Shown piece by piece: positions 26,014 through 34,482 of a stretch of 64,000 nucleotides of DNA. The notes under the pieces were generated by a model, which saw only the letters and a program-made list of their open reading frames with translations, was not told the DNA's origin and did not search any database. The DNA lies in NCBI GenBank assembly GCA_965207275.1, contig CBDBMH010000002.1, positions 1,116,001-1,180,000 on the forward strand. Reading direction: 5' to 3'. Origin of the DNA: Bin22 sp965207275 (GTDB taxonomy: Bacteria; Chloroflexota; Dehalococcoidia; Lucifugimonadales; UBA3495). Each line of letters begins with the position of its first letter. Position 1 is the stretch's first letter. The position numbers and the translations under genes are program-made.

Positions 26014-27573
26014 CTAGTCCGGCGTGGTGCCCACGGCCGGCAGAGCGGCCTCCTCGTCGGCGGCCAGCATGCGGTTGACCGCGCTCAGGTAGGCCTTTGC
26101 GCTGGCGACGATGATATCGGTGGAAGCGCCCCGACCGAAGAAGGTCCGGCCGCTGCTCTCAATCCGTATGGTCACTGTACCAATGGCGTCCAACCCCTCG
26201 CTGATGGACTGGACATTGAAATCCACCAGCTTGGTGTTGCAGCCAATAACCCGGTCAATTGCCTTGCACACCGCGTCAACCGGACCGTTGCCCGTGGACG
26301 CGTCGGAAATCAGGTTGCCGTTAACGTCAACCAATCGCACCGTCGCGGTCGGTATGTCGTGGTCGCCGCTGGAGAACTGGACGTGCTCCAGTTCGTAGCT
26401 GATGGATTCGGTGGCGACCCGCTTTTCCTCGTCCATCAGGATTTCCAGGTCCCGGTCGGTTACTTCCCGCTTCTTGTCGGCCAGTTCCTTGAAGGACTCA
26501 AAAACGGTGGATACCTCCTCGCGGGACAGGCTGTAGCCCAGGGCCTCCAGTCGCGCCTGCAGGCCGGCGCGGCCGCTGAGCTTGCCCAGAACCAGGCTGT
26601 TGCCTGGCACGCCCACCCGCTCGGGCTGCATGACCTCGTAGGTGGAGCGGTCCTTCAAGACGCCGTCCTGGTGAATACCGGAGGCGTGGCGGAAGGCGTT
26701 CTCCCCAACGACGGCCTTGTTGGCCTGGACGGACATGCCTGTAATGCGGCTGACCAGGCGGCTGGTGGGAAAGAGCTGGGTGGTGTCGACGTTGATGTCA
26801 ACGCCGAACAGGTCCTTGCGAGTGTCCAGCCCCATGATGATTTCTTCCAGGGAGGCATTGCCGGCCCGCTCGCCGATGCCATTGATGCAGCCCTCCACCT
26901 GCCGGGCGCCGGCTTCCACGGCGGCCAGGCTGTTGGAAACTGCCAGTCCCAGGTCGTTGTGGCAGTGGACGCTGAGGGTGACCTTGTCCATGCCGGCCAC
27001 CTTTTCCTGGACTTCCTGGAGCAGCCGGGCGAAGTCAGAGGGTATGGCGTATCCCACCGTATCGGCAATGTTGATCGTGGTGGCGCCGGCCCGGATCACC
27101 GCCTCCAGCATCTGGAACAGGTACTCCGGGTTGGTGCGGGTGGCATCCATGGGTGAGAACTCCACGTCGCCGCAGTAACCCTTGGCTCGCTCCACCATGG
27201 TAACGGCCATCTCGATGACCTCTTCCCGGTTCTTGCGAAGCTGGTGCAGGACATGGATGTCTGAAGACGACAGGAACACGTGGATTCGGGGCGACTCCGC
27301 GCCCTGGATGGCGCCCCATGCCTGATCGACATCGTTCGGGTGCGCGCGGGCCAGGGAACAGATAACCGGCCCCTTCACCTCTTTGGCGATGGTGCTTACC
27401 GCCTGGAAGTCGCCAGGGGAACTGGCGGCAAAACCGGCCTCAATAATATCAACATTGAGCCTGCCCAGCTGACGGGCAATTTCAACCTTCTCGTCCACCG
27501 TCATGCCAATGCCGGCGGACTGTTCTCCATCCCGGAGGGTAGTGTCCAGGAACCTTACAACTTCGTTAGCCAT
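26014..27573 (-). CDS. leuA: 2-isopropylmalate synthase
   Basis: Condenses acetyl-CoA with 2-oxoisovalerate, the first committed step to leucine. The HMGL-like TIM barrel opens with FLDTTLRDGEQ (residues 8-18) and has the metal-binding VHCHNDLGLAVSN. The C-terminal LeuA allosteric domain follows (VDFNVQSISEGLDAIG), so leucine feedback inhibition is expected. 519 residues is the standard length. It is the last gene of the ilvB-ilvN-ilvC-leuA cluster, 270 bases after ilvC. The leuB, leuC and leuD genes for the following steps are not in the window. Confidence 0.96.
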   Translation of the reverse strand: MANEVVRFLDTTLRDGEQSAGIGMTVDEKVEIARQLGRLNVDIIEAGFAASSPGDFQAVSTIAKEVKGPVICSLARAHPNDVDQAWGAIQGAESPRIHVFLSSSDIHVLHQLRKNREEVIEMAVTMVERAKGYCGDVEFSPMDATRTNPEYLFQMLEAVIRAGATTINIADTVGYAIPSDFARLLQEVQEKVAGMDKVTLSVHCHNDLGLAVSNSLAAVEAGARQVEGCINGIGERAGNASLEEIIMGLDTRKDLFGVDINVDTTQLFPTSRLVSRITGMSVQANKAVVGENAFRHASGIHQDGVLKDRSTYEVMQPERVGVPGNSLVLGKLSGRAGLQARLEALGYSLSREEVSTVFESFKELADKKREVTDRDLEILMDEEKRVATESISYELEHVQFSSGDHDIPTATVRLVDVNGNLISDASTGNGPVDAVCKAIDRVIGCNTKLVDFNVQSISEGLDAIGTVTIRIESSGRTFFGRGASTDIIVASAKAYLSAVNRMLAADEEAALPAVGTTPD

Positions 27574-27615
27574 AACCTTACCCTTCCTAAATTTCGGTAG
27601 ATTCGTACCTTGTGG

Positions 27616-27726
27616 TCACGCCTGCGCCAAAGAAAGGGAGGCCAGGGCCCCGCAGTCCACCGCAGCCAGCCCAGCCAAGACCAGCGTGCGATGGTGAACT
27701 GCTGTGCAAGTTACCTCCGCATTCAT
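27616..27726 (-). CDS. Small open frame upstream of leuA (possible leader peptide)
   Basis: A 36-codon frame in the ilvC-leuA gap with a very good ribosome binding site (GGAGGTAAC before the ATG). The predicted peptide starts MNAEVTCTAVHHRTLVLAG and ends ASLSLAQA. It has five Leu codons but no run of them, so classical leucine attenuation is not evident. It may be translated, or the site may be coincidental. No homolog is recognised. Confidence 0.3.
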   Translation of the reverse strand: MNAEVTCTAVHHRTLVLAGLAAVDCGALASLSLAQA

Positions 27727-27843
27727 ATTGTTACCTCCTGCCGGGGAGTCCCTTAATTCCCTTGCGGCACTCCCGTCTCCAGACTTTCCCCGATCATCCG
27801 GGGCATCGGTGACCTGTCCGGTCGGTCATCCCCATTTTAAGAC

Positions 27844-28839
27844 CTACTTCGGGTCCATCCAGGGCATCATCGCCCGCAATTCCTTGCCGATGTTTTCGAT
27901 GGGCGCGTTCTGGGCGGCGTCCCGCATGGGGCCAAAACGGGGCCGGCCCTCGTGGTTCTCGGTGATCCATTCCCGGGCAAAGGTTCCGTCCTGGATTTCC
28001 CGCAGCACCGCCCGCATATTTTCACGAACGTGCTCGTCGATTATGCGTTCCCGCCGGCTCAGGGACCCGTATTCCGCGGTGTCGCTCACGGAGAAGTGCA
28101 TGTAGTTATGACCGCCCTGATACATCAGGTCCACGATCATCTTCAACTCGTGCAGACACTCGAAGTAAGCGATCTCCTGGGGATAGCCCGCCTCAACCAG
28201 GGTCTCGAAGGCCGCGTTAACCAGCGCCGTCACGCCGCCGCAGAGGATGCTTTGCTCGCCGAACAGGTCGCTTTCCGTTTCGTCCTTGATGGTGGTCTCC
28301 AGCACGCCGGCGCCGGTACAACCGACACCCTTGGCATAAGCCAGGCCCAGCTGCTTGGCATTACCCGTCGCGTCCTGGTGCACCGCCAGCAGGCCGGGTA
28401 CGCCCACGCCTTCGGTAAACAACTCACGCATACGATGGCCGGGAGCCTTGGGGGCCACCATCATCACGTCCACGTTATCCGGCGGCACAATTTCCCGGTA
28501 ATGAATGCTGAAGCCGTGGGCCACCATCAGGGCATTGCCCGGCTGCAAGTTGGGGGCTATCTCGTTCCGATAGGTCTCGCCCTGCACGTGGTCGGGAATC
28601 AGGACCATGACCACGTCGGAAGCTGCCGTCACTGCAGCAACGTCGTCCACTGCAAGACCCTCGGCCGCCGCCGTTTCCCGGCTACGGCTGCCGGCATACA
28701 GGCCCACCATTACCTTCTGTCCGTTGTCCCGCAGGTTGAGGGCGTGAGCGTGGCCCTGGCTGCCGTAGCCGATGATGCCGATGGTCTTGCTTTCCAGCGC
28801 CCCCAGATCTGCGTCCTGGTCGTAGTAAACGTTTACCAT
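27844..28839 (-). CDS. ilvC: Ketol-acid reductoisomerase
   Basis: Converts acetolactate to dihydroxyisovalerate (and the isoleucine analogue) with NADPH and Mg. The Rossmann motif GYGSQGHAHALNLRD starts at residue 24, and the following loop YAGSRSRE has the Ser and Arg residues that bind the NADPH phosphate. The C-terminal knotted domain has the metal-binding acids, including DETESDLFGEQ. 331 residues marks the short class I enzyme. AGGAAGGAA lies about ten bases before the ATG. It follows ilvN by 66 bases. Confidence 0.96.
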   Translation of the reverse strand: MVNVYYDQDADLGALESKTIGIIGYGSQGHAHALNLRDNGQKVMVGLYAGSRSRETAAAEGLAVDDVAAVTAASDVVMVLIPDHVQGETYRNEIAPNLQPGNALMVAHGFSIHYREIVPPDNVDVMMVAPKAPGHRMRELFTEGVGVPGLLAVHQDATGNAKQLGLAYAKGVGCTGAGVLETTIKDETESDLFGEQSILCGGVTALVNAAFETLVEAGYPQEIAYFECLHELKMIVDLMYQGGHNYMHFSVSDTAEYGSLSRRERIIDEHVRENMRAVLREIQDGTFAREWITENHEGRPRFGPMRDAAQNAPIENIGKELRAMMPWMDPK

Positions 28840-28905
28840 TGCCGTTCTATTCCTTCCTCGTTCTTGATGAATACCGGCCGACGCCGGATTGCCCTGCCAG
28901 CCAGC

Positions 28906-29484
28906 CTAGTACGAACCCACTTCGTAGGCCTCGTTGGCCTTGAGATGGTCGCCGTGGTAGTCCAGCACCAGGTCGTCGCTTACCCGGCCATCGGACTGGC
29001 CGCGCACCATGGCCACCCGGCCGGTGCGCATCAGTTCCAGCACGCCAAAGGGTTCCAGCAAGCCATAAAGGGCCTGAATCTTGTCTCCGCTGCCGGTAAC
29101 TTCGATGACCATGGACCGGGCGCCCACATCGACGATCTCCGCCCGGAACGGGTGGACCATTTCCAGTATTTCCCCCCGAGTTTCCGGGGTAACCTTCACC
29201 TTGATCAGGGCCAACTCCCGGGAGACGATCTCCTCCTCGGAAATGTTGGCAACCTTGACCACCTCAATCAGCTTGTCCAGCTGCCTGGTGGCTTGGTCCA
29301 GGGTGTACTGGTCCCCCTCGACAACGAAGGTCATGCGGGACAGGCCTTTCTGTTCGCTGTTGCCCACCGCCAGGCTGGATATGTTGAAGCCCCGCCTTCT
29401 GAACAGGCCGGCAACTCTGGTGAGGACACCGGGCCGGTCCTGGACCAGGGCAATAATGGTGTGATGACGGCCGTTACCGTTCAT
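28906..29484 (-). CDS. ilvN: Acetolactate synthase regulatory subunit
   Basis: Small subunit that binds valine and controls IlvB. An N-terminal ACT domain (HHTIIALVQDRPGVLTRVAG, then RRRGFNISSLAVG) is followed by the ALS_ss C-terminal domain ending DLVLDYHGDHLKANEAYEVGSY. At 192 residues it is slightly longer than the common 160-170. Its ATG directly follows the ilvB stop codon, so translation of the two is coupled. Gene symbol could equally be ilvH. Confidence 0.95.
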   Translation of the reverse strand: MNGNGRHHTIIALVQDRPGVLTRVAGLFRRRGFNISSLAVGNSEQKGLSRMTFVVEGDQYTLDQATRQLDKLIEVVKVANISEEEIVSRELALIKVKVTPETRGEILEMVHPFRAEIVDVGARSMVIEVTGSGDKIQALYGLLEPFGVLELMRTGRVAMVRGQSDGRVSDDLVLDYHGDHLKANEAYEVGSY

Positions 29485-31179
29485 TTAGAAAATCCTCTCG
29501 GGTATGGGTTCTTCCATCATTTCATTCACCGACTCGCCGGCCGGAATCATCGGGTACACCTGCTCATCCTGCTTGACAATGAAATCGACCACCACCGGGC
29601 CGGGAGTATCCATGGCCTGCCGGATGGCGGCATCCACCTGGGCCTTGTCGGTGACCCTGATTCCCGTAATGCCGTAAGCCTCGGCCAGCTTCACAAAGTC
29701 CGGGTTGCCCGAGTAGACCGTTGCGAAGAAGTCCTTGTCGTAGAAAAACTCCTGCCACTGGTGGACCATGCCCAGCGTGCCATTGTTCAGGATGGCGAAC
29801 TTCACGTCGATGTTGTTTTCCACCGCCGTGGCCAGGTCGCACATGGTCATCTGAAAACCGCCATCTCCGGCTATTGACCAGACAACCTTGTCGGGCCGGC
29901 CCACCTTGGCGCCCAGAGCAGCGGGAACCTCGAAGCCCATGGCTCCCAGCCCGCCGGAGGTGAGCAGCGAGTTGGGTTCCTTGTAGGCGTAATGCTGCGC
30001 CGCCCACATCTGGTGCTGCCCCACACCGGTTACGATGATGGAGTTGCCCTCGGTTATGTCCGAGAGTTGCTTCATCACATACTGGGGAAGCAGTTCATCG
30101 GACTGACGGATGTATAGGGACGGATGCTCCGCACGCAGGGTGTCAATGTACTGCAGCCACTCCACATGTGTCTTCCGCTCCACCAGGGGGAGCATCTGGT
30201 TTATAACCTGCTTCAGGTTGCCTAGCACCGGCACCGTCGCCGTCACGTTCTTGTGGAACTCCGAAGGGTCAACGTCCACGTGCACAACCTTGGCGTTGGG
30301 GGCGAAGTCCGAAAGGCGCCCCGTTACCCGGTCGTCGAATCTCATGCCCAGGGAGATCAGGAGGTCTGCCCGGTCGATAGCCAGGCTGGCGTAGGCCATG
30401 CCGTGCATGCCGGGCATACCCGTGTGCAGAAAATGGTCCGTGGGGAAGGAACTGATTCCCAGCAGGGTTGTAATCACCGGAATCTGAGCCTTCTCGGCCA
30501 GTTCCCGCAGTTCGCCATAGGCGTGGGAAATCAGGACGCCGTGGCCGGCAAGGATAATGGGACGCTCGGCCCGGTTGATCAGTTCCACCGCCTGGTTCAA
30601 CTGGATCTGGTCGGCCTCCCCCGGCGGTTCATATCCATGGAGATTTATCGAATCGGGCCATATGAAAGGCCGCCGGTCGCCAGCCAGCACGTCTTTGGGG
30701 ATATCCAGCAGCACCGGACCCGGCCGGCCGGTCTGCGCTATGTAGAAGGCCTCCTTGACCGCTGGGGCAATGTCGTCCACGTCCATCACCAACATGTTGT
30801 GCTTGGTGATAGGGAGAGTAATGCCGGTTATGTCGGTCTCCTGGAAGGCGTCCCGCCCGATGGCCGGGCGGGGTACCTGGCCGGTAATGGCTACCATGGG
30901 AATGGAGTCCATCATCGCGCCGGCAATGCCGGTAACCAGGTTGGTGGCCCCGGGGCCGGAGGTAGCGGTGCAGACGCCTACCTTTCCGGTGGCGCGGGCG
31001 TAGCCGTCGGCGGCCATGGCGGCTGCCTGTTCGTGCCGCACCAAGACATGGCGCAACTGCGGGTAACCGCTGAGGGCCCCGTAAAACGGAAGAACCGCCC
31101 CGCCGGGCAGCCCGAATATGACCTCCACCCCCTCCTTGAGGAGGCTTTCGCAAACTATTTCCGCGCCGGTGTATTCCAT
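29485..31179 (-). CDS. ilvB: Acetolactate synthase catalytic subunit
   Basis: TPP- and FAD-dependent enzyme that makes acetolactate from pyruvate or acetohydroxybutyrate. The catalytic Glu lies in RHEQAAAMAADGYAR, and the TPP-binding motif is GDGGFQMT...NNGTLG. 564 residues, full length. A GAGG site precedes the ATG. It is the first gene after the T-box leader and should be expressed when leucine-tRNA is uncharged. Distinct from the TPP enzyme at 51243, which lacks a regulatory partner. Confidence 0.96.
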   Translation of the reverse strand: MEYTGAEIVCESLLKEGVEVIFGLPGGAVLPFYGALSGYPQLRHVLVRHEQAAAMAADGYARATGKVGVCTATSGPGATNLVTGIAGAMMDSIPMVAITGQVPRPAIGRDAFQETDITGITLPITKHNMLVMDVDDIAPAVKEAFYIAQTGRPGPVLLDIPKDVLAGDRRPFIWPDSINLHGYEPPGEADQIQLNQAVELINRAERPIILAGHGVLISHAYGELRELAEKAQIPVITTLLGISSFPTDHFLHTGMPGMHGMAYASLAIDRADLLISLGMRFDDRVTGRLSDFAPNAKVVHVDVDPSEFHKNVTATVPVLGNLKQVINQMLPLVERKTHVEWLQYIDTLRAEHPSLYIRQSDELLPQYVMKQLSDITEGNSIIVTGVGQHQMWAAQHYAYKEPNSLLTSGGLGAMGFEVPAALGAKVGRPDKVVWSIAGDGGFQMTMCDLATAVENNIDVKFAILNNGTLGMVHQWQEFFYDKDFFATVYSGNPDFVKLAEAYGITGIRVTDKAQVDAAIRQAMDTPGPVVVDFIVKQDEQVYPMIPAGESVNEMMEEPIPERIF

Positions 31180-31201
31180 ATCTGCCTCAAGCGCCGCAAA
31201 T

Positions 31202-31232
31202 AAAAAAGGCCCGTCCCCGAAGGGACGGGCCT
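31202..31232 (-). terminator. T-box intrinsic terminator upstream of ilvB
   Basis: On the minus strand AGGCCCGTCCC pairs perfectly with GGGACGGGCCT around a TTCG tetraloop, followed by TTTTTTA. It competes with the T-box antiterminator and ends about 22 bases before ilvB. Confidence 0.9.
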
Positions 31233-31475
31233 AATGACACATTAACCCGCGGTACCACCCTTCTTTTCCGGCCCGCTGCAACAAAAACATTGCCGTCAAC
31301 ACCGGAACAACTCTTTGCAACCTTTAACGGGGTCAACCGCCGCGCCCTACTCCGATTCAGGCGGGCCGCTCCAGGGCGAGTTGGGAGCCTTACTGTCGCC
31401 GGACTTCCACCATGCGCCGGCTCTCTGGTGACAGAGCGCTCTTATTACTCCCTATCACAGCGGTATATTCAACCG
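31203..31475 (-). promoter_or_regulatory. T-box riboswitch, leucine specifier
   Basis: Minus-strand leader with all the landmarks of a T-box: GGGAGTAATAAGAGCG near the start, AGAGAGCCGG and GGTGGAAGTCCGG in stem I, the specifier loop segment CAACTCGCCCTGGAGC, and the T-box sequence GGGTGGTACCGCGGG at 31246-31260. The specifier codon is CTC (31378-31380), for leucine. TGGT in the bulge would pair with an ACCA tRNA end. Uncharged tRNA-Leu should stabilise the antiterminator and switch on ilvB-ilvN-ilvC-leuA. Confidence 0.92.
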
Positions 31476-31481
31476 CATGGA

Positions 31482-31510
31482 ATACTATCAGTCAGACCAA
31501 TACATGTCAA
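31482..31510 (-). promoter_or_regulatory. Promoter of the ilvB operon
   Basis: On the minus strand TTGACA (31505-31510), 17 bases, TAGTAT (31482-31487). Transcription near 31475 would start just before the T-box stem I, which fits very well. Confidence 0.75.
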
Positions 31511-31796
31511 TACCCTCATAACGAAAAACGGAACCGATTTGTCGTGATCCAGAGAAAAGGACTTCAAATCGTATTTTTTCGCACATGCCCGGTTTCTGTC
31601 GATTTGAGGGTCAAAGTTGGAACCGGCTTTACCCCAAAGAGTACAAAGGCTCGATGGCATTGCATCCCGATGAATCCCGTCCCCTTCAGCCTTATCCGGA
31701 CGCATTTGCCAGAGGTTGGCAATGGTGTAAGATTAATGGTCACACAGGCCGGAAACTACCCCAGCGCACGGGTCAGCCGGAAGTTGGAGGGGCACA

Positions 31797-32810
31797 ATGC
31801 CTAGAATAGCAATTGTCGGCACCGGACTTATGGGCACTTCCCTGGGGATGGCCCTGAGGAACTCGTCCCTTCTGAACCTGGAGCTGGTGGGCACCGATTC
31901 CAGCGGAGGTTCCCGGTCCGGAGCCCAGAAGACCGGGGCATTCAACCGGGTGGAAGGTCGCCTGCTGAATGCGGTCGAAGGCGCCGACATAGTGGTGCTG
32001 GCAACCCCAATTGTGGCAATGAAAGAATTGCTGGATGTAATGTCCTCCCATTTGCCCGAGGGTTGCGTGGTCACGGACGTGGGCAGCTCCAAGCAGGCGG
32101 TCATAGCCTGGGCTGACGAATATCTCCCGGAAGGCGTTCACTTCGTGGGTGGCCACCCCATGGCCGGCAGGGAAACTCCGGGACCCGAGAATGCCGACCC
32201 CAACCTGTTCAAGGGCATTACCTACTGTGTAATCCCCAGCGCCAGGGCGTCGGAGCGGGCCGCCGCCGAGGTTACCACCATGGTTGAGGCCCTGGAGGCC
32301 ACTCCCTATTACATCAGCGCCCAGGAGCACGACAGCTTCGTGGCGGCGGTGAGCCATCTGCCCTTCCTGCTTTCCGTTGCGCTGGTGGGCTGCACCTCGG
32401 GAAGTCCCAACTGGGACGACATCGCGCGGGTAGCCTCCAGCGGCTACCACGACCTGACGCGCCTGGCATCGGGCGATACGGTAATGCACCGGGATATTTG
32501 CGTAACCAACCCGGAGCCCATCGTCGCCTGGATAGACAGCTTTATCCGGGAACTCTACGGCATCAGGGAGCTTCTGGCCGAATCGGACAACCTGGACACT
32601 GAAGCCATCATGGACTTGTTTGTGAAGGCCAGGGACAGCCGGGGAAGGTGGCTGGCCGGCGACTATGGGGCCCAGGCCCGCCAGTACAATCCCCACGCCG
32701 AACTGCCCACCTTCGCTCAAAGCATGGGCGACATGTTCGTGGGGCGCCGCCTGCTGGACGCCCAACGCCGCCTCTTCAGGGGCGGACGCGAGGAGGACCG
32801 CAGGCGCTGA
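31797..32810 (+). CDS. tyrA: Prephenate dehydrogenase
   Basis: Oxidative decarboxylation of prephenate (or arogenate) in tyrosine synthesis. The Rossmann motif GTGLMG is at 8-13, followed by the signature GGHPMAGRE with the active-site His, and SHLPFLLSVAL in the all-helical C-terminal domain. No ACT or chorismate mutase domain is fused. 337 residues. Its stop TGA overlaps the gmk start (TGATG), so the two genes are translationally coupled. A TTGCCA-16-TAAGAT pair at 31706-31733 is a weak promoter candidate. Confidence 0.92.
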   Translation: MPRIAIVGTGLMGTSLGMALRNSSLLNLELVGTDSSGGSRSGAQKTGAFNRVEGRLLNAVEGADIVVLATPIVAMKELLDVMSSHLPEGCVVTDVGSSKQAVIAWADEYLPEGVHFVGGHPMAGRETPGPENADPNLFKGITYCVIPSARASERAAAEVTTMVEALEATPYYISAQEHDSFVAAVSHLPFLLSVALVGCTSGSPNWDDIARVASSGYHDLTRLASGDTVMHRDICVTNPEPIVAWIDSFIRELYGIRELLAESDNLDTEAIMDLFVKARDSRGRWLAGDYGAQARQYNPHAELPTFAQSMGDMFVGRRLLDAQRRLFRGGREEDRRR

Positions 32811-33457
32811 TGTCAGTTTCACGGCGCGACGATGCCATCCTGGATGGCGAACCGACGGCCGAATCACCGCCCTTGTTGGTGGTAATCAGCGGCCCCTCGG
32901 GCGTTGGCAAAGATGCGGCGATTGAAGAACTTAAGAAAAGGGACAGGCCCTGGCACTTTGCGGTTTCCGCTACTACCCGGCCCCCCCGCCCCGGTGAGAT
33001 TGACGGCAAGGACTACATTTTTCTCGACCATGAAACCTTTCTGGAAATGAGGGAAACGGGGCAACTCCTGGAGTCCGCCGAGTATTCGGGCCGCTGGTAC
33101 GGGGTGCCTCGCAGCCAGGTTGCTGAGGCGCTGGAACTGGGCCGGGATGTTTTCCTTAAGATAGAAGTCCAGGGAGCCGAGACCATCAAGGGAATGGCGC
33201 CGGAGGCGGTCCTGATCTTCCTGGCGCCAGCTTCCATCGAGGAATTGGCAGGTCGCCTGGAACAGCGTCGGACGGAGGCGCCGGAAGAGGCGGCGCGTCG
33301 CCTCAATATAGCGCGTCAGGAAATGGCCCAAATGGGCCGCTACGATTACTGCGTGGTAAACCGTGACGGCCACCTGGAACGGGCAGTGGCGGACATTGAG
33401 GCTATCATCGCAGCCGAGAAGTGCCGAATTGCGCCCAGAAAAGTTAAACTGGGGTAG
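32810..33457 (+). CDS. gmk: Guanylate kinase
   Basis: Phosphorylates GMP to GDP. The P-loop GPSGVGKD is at 28-35; the last position is Asp35 instead of the usual Ser/Thr. The GMP-binding segment SATTRPPRPGEIDGKDYIF and the YSGRWYGVP block are canonical. An N-terminal extension of about 20 residues precedes the domain. 215 residues. The start ATG overlaps the tyrA stop, with AGGAGG 13 bases upstream, inside tyrA. lipA follows after about 70 bases. Confidence 0.94.
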   Translation: MSVSRRDDAILDGEPTAESPPLLVVISGPSGVGKDAAIEELKKRDRPWHFAVSATTRPPRPGEIDGKDYIFLDHETFLEMRETGQLLESAEYSGRWYGVPRSQVAEALELGRDVFLKIEVQGAETIKGMAPEAVLIFLAPASIEELAGRLEQRRTEAPEEAARRLNIARQEMAQMGRYDYCVVNRDGHLERAVADIEAIIAAEKCRIAPRKVKLG

Positions 33458-33530
33458 GCCTGCGCAGGGCTTGAATTCGGGACTCGAAGTTTCTAGAACG
33501 TCCCAATCTCCCAGAAAGGATTGAATAGTC

Positions 33531-34427
33531 GTGGTCTCCAGGGAAAGCTCCCCAATCGCCGTACGTCCCAAGCTTCCGCCGTGGCTCAAGGTCTCCATGC
33601 CGGGCAGTCCCCGTTACCTGGAACTCAAGCAGTTGATGCGGGGCCACCAGCTGAATACAGTTTGTGAAGAGGCCCACTGCCCCAACATCGGGGAGTGCTG
33701 GGGTCGCGGTACCGCCACTTTCATGATTCTTGGCGACATTTGTACCCGTCGCTGCCACTACTGCGCCGTTACCACCGGTCGTCCCCAGGGTGTGGATCTG
33801 ATGGAGCCGGGGCGACTGGCTGAGACGGTGAAAAAGATGGGGCTGCGCTACTGCGTGATTACCTCGGTAAACCGGGACGACCTGGCAGACGGGGGCGCCT
33901 TCATCTTTGCTGCCTGCATCAACCGCATCAGAGAGGAAATGCCGGAGTGCAAGGTTGAGGTGCTGATTCCTGACTTTGGCGGTTCTCGCGACGCCCTGGC
34001 CCGGGTAATGGATGCCCGGCCGGACGTGCTGAACCACAACATCGAGTCCACCAAGCGGGTGTTTCCGCGGGTGCGGCCCAAGGGTGACTACATGCGTTCC
34101 CTGGAATTGCTGGCCCAGGCCAAGGAACTGTACCCGGAAGCGGTTACCAAGTCGGGCATAATCGTGGGCATGGGCGAGACTGTGGCGGAAGTGGTTGAAA
34201 CTATGGGTGACTTGCGGAGAGTGGACTGTGACTTGCTGACTATAGGCCAGTATCTGCGTCCATCCTTGAAGCATATCGCCATTGGCCGGTTTTACCATCC
34301 CTCGGAATTTGCAGAGCTAGCCCACATGGGTGAAGAAATGGGTTTCAAGCATGTCGCCTCGGGCCCCCTGGTGCGCAGCTCTTACCATGCCGACGTCCAG
34401 CACGATGCGGCAGTCTTGAATGTATAG
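33531..34427 (+). CDS. lipA: Lipoyl synthase
   Basis: Radical SAM enzyme that inserts two sulfur atoms into octanoyl groups on 2-oxoacid dehydrogenases and GcvH. The auxiliary cluster cysteines are C45, C50 and C56, and the radical SAM CxxxCxxC is C71, C75, C78 in CTRRCHYC. The terminal Arg-Ser-Ser-Tyr (VRSSYHAD), which donates a Ser ligand to the auxiliary cluster, is present. 298 residues from a GTG start. LipB is not adjacent. It probably belongs to the tyrA-gmk transcript. Confidence 0.95.
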   Translation: MVSRESSPIAVRPKLPPWLKVSMPGSPRYLELKQLMRGHQLNTVCEEAHCPNIGECWGRGTATFMILGDICTRRCHYCAVTTGRPQGVDLMEPGRLAETVKKMGLRYCVITSVNRDDLADGGAFIFAACINRIREEMPECKVEVLIPDFGGSRDALARVMDARPDVLNHNIESTKRVFPRVRPKGDYMRSLELLAQAKELYPEAVTKSGIIVGMGETVAEVVETMGDLRRVDCDLLTIGQYLRPSLKHIAIGRFYHPSEFAELAHMGEEMGFKHVASGPLVRSSYHADVQHDAAVLNV

Positions 34428-34482
34428 CTGCTCCGAAGGCGTTCGTCTCCCCTAAGCTACCGGACTTCGGTTTCAGGCACTC

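Noticed and set aside
27573..27726. Reading through the TGA of the small frame into leuA as a third selenoprotein
   Set aside because: The frames do match, but leuA has its own start with family-typical N-terminus, and the upstream peptide has no relation to LeuA. In-frame placement has a one-in-three chance.
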